A stretch of 12,783 nt of DNA, taken from an uncultured bacterium (GTDB lineage Bacteria > Bacteroidota > Bacteroidia > Bacteroidales > Paludibacteraceae). The stretch is taken from the NCBI GenBank assembly GCA_947074225.1, contig CAMTOX010000014.1, positions 1 to 12,783 of the forward strand, written 5' to 3'. The notes under the pieces are model-generated. The model ran no database searches, was not told the DNA's origin, and saw only the letters and a list, made by a program, of their open reading frames with translations. Made by a program: the position numbers and the translations under genes. Positions 1 to 8,800 of this stretch are shown piece by piece. The first letter of the stretch is position 1. Every line of letters begins with the position of its first letter.

Positions 1-27
1 ACTATTGATTGACTTACGAAAAATCAA

Positions 28-186
28 TTAAGCTTTTTTGCAGTATTCGTCAGATACTGTCAATTTTTTTCTACCGCGTGCACGGCGAGCAGCCAATACA
101 CGACGACCGTTTGCCGAAGCCATACGTTCACGGAATCCGTGTTTGTTTTTTCTCTTTCTGTTAGACGGTTGGAATGTTCTTTTCAT
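28..186 (-). CDS. rpmH: 50S ribosomal protein L34
   Basis: This 52-residue, very basic protein is a structural component of the large ribosomal subunit that binds 23S rRNA. The translation starts [19 protein letters not shown], the near-invariant L34 N-terminus, and continues with [18 protein letters not shown] and KKLTVSD. Length and sequence are those of a complete family member with a slightly extended C-terminus (EYCKKA). The ATG lies at 186-184 and the TAA stop at 30-28. It is the first gene of the window on the minus strand. Its own promoter appears at 248-278, so it is not obviously cotranscribed with the GH97 gene upstream, whose terminator lies between them. In many bacteria rpmH precedes rnpA, but the 27 bases visible downstream do not show the next gene. 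The identification is certain. Confidence 0.98.
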   Translation of the reverse strand: MKRTFQPSNRKRKNKHGFRERMASANGRRVLAARRARGRKKLTVSDEYCKKA

Positions 187-247
187 TGCTAGTCAGTATT
201 TTTAGAGTTTATTTATTACCTAATTCTTAATGCCTAATTTGGGTTTG

Positions 248-278
248 CAAAGATAGACCATTTTTCTAAGCAAACAAA
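248..278 (-). promoter_or_regulatory. Probable rpmH promoter, Bacteroidota type
   Basis: On the minus strand TATCTTTG (255-248) is an exact match to the Bacteroidota -7 consensus TAnnTTTG. A TTTG -33 element (278-275) lies 19 bases upstream, which is the usual spacing. Transcription would start near 242-241, giving a leader of about 55 bases before the rpmH ATG at 186. This is read from the sequence; the start site itself is inferred. Confidence 0.75.
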
Positions 279-363
279 TCATTTATACCTTTTTTTGTTG
301 AAAACTTTTGTAAAACAACTTATATCAACACTTTTAAAGATATTCATAGGTTCTTTCTTAAAA

Positions 364-404
364 CATTAGGAGTGTCTTGAGAAACACCCAAGACACTCTT
401 AATG
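364..404 (-). terminator. Rho-independent terminator of the GH97 gene
   Basis: Arms 364-379 and 389-404 pair over 16 positions (one G-U) around a 9-base loop. On the minus strand the hairpin is followed by TTTTAAG. It lies 26 bases past the stop of the GH97 gene and upstream of the rpmH promoter, so it separates the two minus-strand units. Confidence 0.85.
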
Positions 405-430
405 AATAATTTACACCCAACATTATAGGT

Positions 431-2650
<2,220 letters not shown>

Positions 2651-2679
2651 AGTTATACTAATAGTTAGAAAATACAGCG

Positions 2680-2710
2680 CAAATTTAATAAATTTACTAC
2701 AATAGGCAAC
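2680..2710 (-). promoter_or_regulatory. Probable promoter of the GH97 gene
   Basis: On the minus strand TAAATTTG (2687-2680) matches the TAnnTTTG -7 consensus exactly. The -33 position, 19 bases upstream, carries GTTG (2710-2707), an imperfect TTTG. A perfect TTTG at 2718-2715 is too far (27 bases). Transcription would begin near 2673, leaving a leader of about 68 bases. Confidence 0.55.
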
Positions 2711-2833
2711 TTTTCAAATCAGTTTTTCTTTATGCTTGATTGTTCTAATATCAAACTGAGAATTATAAAATCAGATAGTAAAAGCGAAAGCAAGTTTAGT
2801 TTTAACAGAAAAAAGTCTAAAAACGGAGTGTAA

Positions 2834-2866
2834 TTTCAGTCAATCAAATAATTTTTCTTACATTTG
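2834..2866 (+). promoter_or_regulatory. Probable promoter of the M23 peptidase gene
   Basis: TACATTTG (2859-2866) is an exact TAnnTTTG -7 element, and TTTC (2834-2837) is a weak -33 element 21 bases upstream. The inferred start near 2872 leaves all candidate start codons (2909, 2969, 3005, 3008) downstream, so the promoter does not decide between them. Confidence 0.55.
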
Positions 2867-3004
2867 CACAAATCTTTAAAATTGTGCACAACCACTCATT
2901 GATCGTTAATGATCAACCAAGAGTATTGTTTCGTTAGTTTAAAGTTCTACTTCCTGAGCACTCATATCATGAGAATTCATAAGCTCAAGAAAAAAATACC
3001 TATT

Positions 3005-3919
3005 ATGATGAAGTTATCAAAACTGTTTTTCACTGCATCGTTTGCACTTACTACTTTTTCACTCTGCGCCACTGCACCAGAGTTAGCTATGGCCTCCCCA
3101 GAACCCGATACTCTACCGATAGAGATTTTCGAGTCTTCTATTAAGACATTAGAAGAGAATCATGCGGTAGATTCTATGCGAGTATTAGCAAATTATAATG
3201 ACTCACTATCGCACTATCCAGCCTACGAGCTTTACAACTATTCGTGGAGCCATGACCGTTTAAATCCATATCGTATTAAAATAGATAGCCTACCCGATTC
3301 GGTCTATATCCATTGTGCCGACTTTGTTTATCCTACCAAAAGCAACCGCATTACCTCATCATTTGGTATGCGCCGTTCACGCTATCACTATGGAATAGAC
3401 ATTGGCCTTCAGATGTACGATACTATTTATGCCTCATTCGATGGTCGTGTACGAATAGTAGATTACGAGCGTAAAGGATATGGTCACTATGTGGTAATAC
3501 GCCACAACAATGGCCTAGAGACCATTTCAGCTCACCTCTCTCGCGTCCATGTAAAGAACAATCAGGAGGTAAAAGCAGGCGATCCAATTGGCTTAGGGGG
3601 TAATACCGGCCGCTCAACAGGGCCACACTTACACTACGAAATACGTTTCTTAGGTAATGCCTTTAACCCTACTAAATTGATTGACTTTGCTAATAAAACA
3701 CTGGTCAATGATCAGTACTATATTACGCAACGCGAAACCTATTCGCACAAAAAGGAGTTAGATGCTTTGGCCATGGCAGCCTATCACACTGTACGCAGTG
3801 GCGACACACTCTCGCGAATTGCACAGCGTCATGGCACTTCGGTAAGAAGATTATGCCAACTGAATGGAATAAAAGAGACCTCTATATTGAGAATTGGACA
3901 GCGTATTCGCTATAGATAA
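3005..3919 (+). CDS. Secreted M23 (LytM-type) metallopeptidase with C-terminal LysM domain
   Basis: Predicted zinc-dependent endopeptidase that cuts peptidoglycan peptide crosslinks in the periplasm or at the cell surface. I start at 3005 because MMKLSKLFFTASFALTTFSL then forms a normal signal peptide; the open frame reaches back to ATGs at 2969 and 2909, which would bury it behind 12 or 32 extra residues. In the 304-residue form the M23 domain spans about 115-230. It carries HYGID (His128, Asp132), AHL (His177) and GPHLHYE (His208, His210), the complete set of zinc ligands and catalytic histidines, so it should be active rather than a degenerate activator. A LysM domain follows at about 260-303 (YHTVRSGDTLSRIAQRHG, then LCQLNG and LRIGQRI), which would bind glycan chains. 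Having LysM at the C-terminus is common in Bacteroidota. It is a single-gene unit with its own promoter and terminator, pointing to cell-wall turnover or division; the specific role is not determinable. Confidence 0.92.
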   Translation: MMKLSKLFFTASFALTTFSLCATAPELAMASPEPDTLPIEIFESSIKTLEENHAVDSMRVLANYNDSLSHYPAYELYNYSWSHDRLNPYRIKIDSLPDSVYIHCADFVYPTKSNRITSSFGMRRSRYHYGIDIGLQMYDTIYASFDGRVRIVDYERKGYGHYVVIRHNNGLETISAHLSRVHVKNNQEVKAGDPIGLGGNTGRSTGPHLHYEIRFLGNAFNPTKLIDFANKTLVNDQYYITQRETYSHKKELDALAMAAYHTVRSGDTLSRIAQRHGTSVRRLCQLNGIKETSILRIGQRIRYR

Positions 3920-3928
3920 AACTTATAT

Positions 3929-3972
3929 AAACACCCTATCGGAGTTTCAACTCATGATAGGGTGTTTTTTTA
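3929..3972 (+). terminator. Rho-independent terminator of the M23 peptidase gene
   Basis: AAACACCCTATC (3929-3940) pairs perfectly with GATAGGGTGTTT (3956-3967). The 15-base loop contains a small inner stem (GAGT/ACTC). The right arm runs into a T tract at 3964-3971. It starts 9 bases after the stop codon. Confidence 0.93.
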
Positions 3973-4029
3973 TGATGAATTAGGTTGTTAAATATTTATA
4001 ATACATTAAAACAACTCTCATTAAAATAG

Positions 4030-4037
4030 TACATTTG
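4030..4037 (+). promoter_or_regulatory. Probable -7 element of the lpd promoter
   Basis: TACATTTG matches the Bacteroidota -7 consensus TAnnTTTG exactly. There is no clear TTTG at the -33 distance (the sequence there is ATTAAA). The inferred start near 4043 gives a leader of about 113 bases to the lpd ATG. Confidence 0.5.
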
Positions 4038-4155
4038 CCACCATGATTAAAAAGGAGAGACTCAAAGGCTGACATCTCCCATGAATAGATAAACTATTCA
4101 AATGAACTTACAGATTTACTTATAACTTTAAACCTATAAAACCTATTTATTTACC

Positions 4156-5496
4156 ATGTTTGACTTAGCAATCTTAGGCGGTGGCCCTGCAGGGTATACA
4201 GCAGCAGAACGTGCTGGTGCCGCAGGACTCAAAGTAATTTTATTCGAGAAAAATCAATTAGGTGGCGTATGCCTTAATTGCGGATGTATACCTACTAAAA
4301 CAATTCTATACAGTACCAAACTCTACTATAATGCCATGAATGGTGCTAAATATGGCATCAAAAGCGAAGGTGTAAGCTTTGAATACGATAAAATTGTGGC
4401 TCGTAAAAATAAAGTTGTACGTAAACTTGTAGCAGGTATTCGTGCTAAAATGAGTAACCATGACGTAACAGTGGTTACTGGCGAAGGTAGTGTCAAGAGT
4501 AATGATGGTAAAAACATTATCATAGAGTGCAATGGCGAAAACTACGAAGCTGCAAAATTATTAATATGCACAGGTTCTGAAACTATGATACCTCCTATTC
4601 CTGGATTGGACAGTGCGAGTTACTGGACAAGTACAGAGGCTTTAGATAGCAAAGTAGTACCTGAATCTATTGTAATTATTGGCGGTGGTGTTATCGGAAT
4701 GGAGTTCGCCGGTATATACTCTACTTTAGGATGCAAAGTAACAGTAGTAGAAATGGCAGCAGAGATTCTTCCTGGAGTAGATCAAGAGATTGCCGCTATG
4801 CTACGTAATGAGTTTGCTAAAAAAGGTATTGCATTCAACTTAAGCAGTAAGGTAACAAAAATTGAAACTAATGCGGTGACTTATGAAGATGCCGAAGGCG
4901 AACATCGTGTAGAGACAGCACAAGTGTTATTAAGCGTAGGACGTAAACCGGTAAAGAAAGGAATTGAGGCATTAAATCTGGAACCATTCCGTAATGGCAT
5001 TCAGGTGAATGAGAAGATGCAAACATCGGCTGAGAATATTTATGCTGCAGGAGATATTACAGCTTTCTCACTCTTAGCTCACACAGCAGTACGCGAAGCA
5101 GAGGTGGCTGTAAACAATATGATAGGAAAAGAAGATGCCATGAGCTACAAAGCTATACCTGGTGTTATCTATACTAATCCGGAAGTAGCTGGAATTGGTG
5201 AAACAGAGGAGAGCATGAATCAAAAAGGATTACAGTACCATGCCATGAAACTACCTATGACCTTCTCTGGACGTTTTGTTGCAGAAAATGAAGGTGGTAA
5301 AGGTCTTTGCAAAATCATTGTAGACTCATCTGAAAAAGTTGTAGGCCTACATTTTATTGGCAACCCATCGTCGGAAATGATCTCTACCGGAGCCGTAGCA
5401 ATTGAAGCTGGCATGACAGTAGAGCAACTTAAGAAGGTGGTATTCCCTCACCCTACAGTGAGTGAAATTATAAAAGAAACATTGTTTGAGGAGTAA
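4156..5496 (+). CDS. lpd: Dihydrolipoamide dehydrogenase (E3)
   Basis: This cytoplasmic FAD flavoenzyme reoxidises dihydrolipoyl groups on 2-oxoacid dehydrogenase or glycine-cleavage proteins and passes electrons to NAD+. The 446-residue translation shows the FAD dinucleotide fold GGGPAG (8-13) with Glu31, the redox disulfide motif GGVCLNCGCIPTK (Cys39 and Cys44), the NAD fold GGGVIG (176-181) with Glu199 favouring NAD over NADP, the second FAD motif YAAGD (296-300), and the C-terminal dimerisation motif HPTVSE with catalytic His432 and Glu437. An extra Cys42 lies between the redox cysteines where Val is common. The length is near that of other short Lpd forms. The start is the first ATG, after an AT-rich leader with no Shine-Dalgarno sequence. 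No E1, E2 or gcv genes are adjacent, so its partner complex is unknown. Nearly all arginines are CGT, suggesting high expression. Confidence 0.96.
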   Translation: MFDLAILGGGPAGYTAAERAGAAGLKVILFEKNQLGGVCLNCGCIPTKTILYSTKLYYNAMNGAKYGIKSEGVSFEYDKIVARKNKVVRKLVAGIRAKMSNHDVTVVTGEGSVKSNDGKNIIIECNGENYEAAKLLICTGSETMIPPIPGLDSASYWTSTEALDSKVVPESIVIIGGGVIGMEFAGIYSTLGCKVTVVEMAAEILPGVDQEIAAMLRNEFAKKGIAFNLSSKVTKIETNAVTYEDAEGEHRVETAQVLLSVGRKPVKKGIEALNLEPFRNGIQVNEKMQTSAENIYAAGDITAFSLLAHTAVREAEVAVNNMIGKEDAMSYKAIPGVIYTNPEVAGIGETEESMNQKGLQYHAMKLPMTFSGRFVAENEGGKGLCKIIVDSSEKVVGLHFIGNPSSEMISTGAVAIEAGMTVEQLKKVVFPHPTVSEIIKETLFEE

Positions 5497-5528
5497 ATAT
5501 CCTCTAGGTACGAAATAGAGCAATCAGC

Positions 5529-5570
5529 AGAGAGGCGATAGTGAGGAAACTCATTATCGCCTCTCTTTGT
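5529..5570 (+). terminator. Rho-independent terminator of lpd
   Basis: Arms 5529-5545 and 5550-5566 form a 17-base-pair stem (one G-U) closed by a GAAA tetraloop, one of the most stable structures in the window. It lies 32 bases past the lpd stop and is followed by TTTGTG, a short T tract. It separates lpd from the giant gene. Confidence 0.88.
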
Positions 5571-5826
5571 GTAGTAGCTTATTGTATTTAAGTGCATCCT
5601 TAAATAGAGGTTTGAAATAGACTATTTGTTGTATTTCCAATAGAATACACATCTTAGAAATCTACTCTTTAAAAGAGACCAGATAAAAGATAATTACTTG
5701 AAATATAGAGTGTAAAGTAGAATTAAGAAAAATCACTGTAATTATAGTTAACGATTTATATATTAACTATTTAAGGCATAATTATTTCTTGAAATATTAA
5801 CAATATGAATCAAAAAACATTTTCTT
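5571..5826. other. AT-rich intergenic region upstream of the giant T9SS cargo gene
   Basis: These 256 bases hold no convincing gene. No clean TAnnTTTG promoter with a TTTG -33 partner is visible, unlike before the other genes; TATTTCTTG near 5783-5791 is only a loose resemblance. An 8-base perfect inverted repeat, ATAGTTAA (5744-5751) and TTAACTAT (5763-5770), with an 11-base spacer could be an operator. CTCTTT and AAAGAG (5665-5677) form a second short palindrome. A 19-codon frame (ATG 5805, TAG 5862-5864) overlaps the start of the next gene. Confidence 0.45.
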
Positions 5827-8800
5827 ATGATGCAACTTATACTCCAAAAGCATTACCAAAATAGACTTAGAATTAACTGCTTAATTGTATTATCTATATG
5901 GTGTATTTTCATTTTTGCAGCCATGCCACCTAATCATGGGGATACTGTAACAATAAGTAGATATGAGACCTTAAACTTCATGACACTTTTAGATAGTAAC
6001 AGAGTGTGCAATCTTAGCACACCTACAGAACAATCTTTATGGATAATAGGCGAGAATAACGGCCAATATACCATAAAGAGTTTAAGCAATGGACGGTATA
6101 TAGCACAAGGTACATCAAGCACAAGTGAGATCATTTTAAACTATACACCTTGTTACTATCAATACAATAGCACATTAAAAACATTATCAATAGGTAACTT
6201 TCGATTTAATATTAGCAACAACCTTTGGCATTTTGGATATCAATTAAAAACAAATATATATTACAACAGCTATACAAGAGCATCCAATAGAACCATAGAA
6301 AGCGAACTACCGCCATTAAAGGTATATAACTGGAATACGATATCCGATACTATGCTGATTCATTTCATAGAAATGAATAGTTATACTCCTTTAGAGAGCG
6401 TAACATACCACACTATAAACGACACTACAGAACTGCCCTATTCACTTTCCATAGCCGATTCGTGGTTTACCTATCAAGACTCAATCTTTACACTTTCACC
6501 CATAGCAATTCCTTCAGGTAGAACAACCCTTGTAGAACTATCTGTTCCAAACATAAATAAACAACAGCTGATGAAAGTAATACAATTAGGAGATCCTGAT
6601 AGTTTACAACTAATACATAGACCTGGAAAATTTGATCCTAGATTTAATGCTGAAGGAATGCAAACCGTACATGAAATAGAGAAAACCATTTATATCAAGA
6701 GTAATGAAAGTAGAGACTTACCATTAAATCAAGAGGGAATTTATGCACGACTATTTCTTCACAACAGCAATGGAGTTCTACCAACTGGCATTAACACAAC
6801 CAATGGATATGCAACAGCAAACCAAAAAGGAATAATATATTTAAAGGAGTTACCAGAAAATATAACGCTCCATTACAACAACTTAATCTTACCTCTACAA
6901 ATAGGATATGAAAACTCACACTATTTAGACCTCGACCTAACCGGAAATCAGTTTAAAGAACCCACATTAAGCAACCGAACAATCTATACGGTTAAGGATG
7001 CTTCGGAAATAGCGCAAAGATTCATAGAGGCCAATGCAATAGGAAATAGTAACCACTACTTAGAGAATTACTCAATAGTGGCACCACCTGGAAAAACAAT
7101 ACATGTAATTACCGAATATCCTTTCATTGGCGATCAAAGAAACTACTACGCCTACAATCAGAGCAACAACATAGAAGCAATAACAGAGATTATCTTCTCC
7201 AAAGAATCATCTATACTAAACCAAATAGAAACAGATAGTATTCAACAATGGAGAATTACTCTGCCCGAAGAGATAGAGAGTGCCAACTACAACATTCAAG
7301 GAGTACTTAGCGATGGTACAACTGTAAACATTGCTCAGTTTAGAATCACAACAAAACCATATAATGTTATTGAAGATAGAGAGGGAGATGCCCTTACTAC
7401 ATTGGAATCTTTAAAATCAAACTATGAATATGTAACAGGCATTTGGCTTGATAACAATAAAGAGAACACTCCTTTAGCTTGGAACATGAGCGAAATGGCA
7501 TACTATTATGAACCTATAATACGCGAAGACAATAAAGCAAAAAAGAACGAATATCGTTTATTAAGAGAGTATCAAGCGGGTGAACATTGCATAAAAGATA
7601 GATATAGTATTGAACATAATGACAGCAACGGTTTCTTCTGCCTCTTTGAGAAAGAGAGCGAGAAGAGAGTAATTATCTCAAAGTGTTTTACCTTGGAACA
7701 TTCGTGTAACACAGATTCACTATGGATAACATTATGGATTATGCCTCTCACTTCAGATTCTGAAACAGATATTATTCTAAACCTAGAGGGGTTAAATAAA
7801 CAAACAGGTAGCTACGAAACAATAGCTCAATATCACTGCGGTTATCTAAATACACCCAACTCAAGATGGTCGGAAATAGGAACACAGTTTCCTTCGCATT
7901 CAGATATCTATAACAACTACCGGATACAAGTTATAAGTGCCGGATATAATAGCAATCAAGGTGCTATTGCCATAGACCAACTCGCTATCTATATTCCACC
8001 AACATCGGTAAGAGCTGTTTCACTACAAAACGCTTGTAAGGGTAAGGATATACAGAGAGGAGTAATAATGAAACTAGATTACAATACATTATCTGAATAT
8101 TCAGACAATGAAACATTACATTTTTGGCAATTAGGCAACGAGAGAGATGATACCTACCGTGACTCCTTATGGAGTTGTAGCGACACACTACAAAGAAGAT
8201 ACCCAACCTTCTTTAATAGTTCTATAGATGAAGCAATGGAGAAACTCACACTGAATTACCAAGCAGTAACTCTTTTCTACCTGGACGATACGATAAGTAG
8301 ACCTAAAACAAGCTATTTGTATCTTTTCATCCCTAATACAATGATGGAAGAGACTATGAGCTATCTATTCAAGATTGCACCGGACACCACCTTTACCAAT
8401 GCAAGTAAAGAGTGTTGTTTCACCTATAATGGTTCTGGAGTAACTCATTTAGACAACATACCAATAACACATAACCAAGGAGTCTGTCCAACTCTAAATG
8501 GTGAATTTACTTTTGAACGAAAGGTAAATGAAATTGGTTATTCTGTAACGCTTGAAAATAGAAACTACGATTGGTTATTAAGATATAGAGATAATACACA
8601 CTTAGATTCTATAGTCAACGTTATTGCTAAGTTACATGCCGACACAAACTATTTGAAAGAGAGAAGTATTGATATAACCCGAACTAACCTATTGAGAGAA
8701 GAGAAACTACTACTTACTAACTTAATAAACACAGGTAATTTAATACTTTCTACCCCATCTATTCAAACAAAATATATCAATTCTAATAATACATTTATAC

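Noticed and set aside
5..27. Weak inverted repeat TTGATT/AATCAA downstream of rpmH as a terminator
   Set aside because: Only six AT-rich pairs with an 11-base loop; too unstable, and no clear T tract is visible before the window edge.
2909..3004. Residues encoded from the 2909 ATG as part of the M23 peptidase
   Set aside because: They would place about 32 residues, including a hydrophobic stretch and a lysine-rich run, before a well-formed signal peptide. I chose 3005 but list the ambiguity as a finding.
4043..4072. Nine-codon frame (ATG 4043 to TGA) in the lpd leader
   Set aside because: It begins at the inferred transcription start, has no run of codons that suggests attenuation, and such short frames are expected by chance.
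4054..4079. GGAGA/TCTCC hairpin in the lpd leader as a riboswitch or attenuator
   Set aside because: Five pairs with a 16-base loop and no T tract; I see no known riboswitch consensus in the leader.
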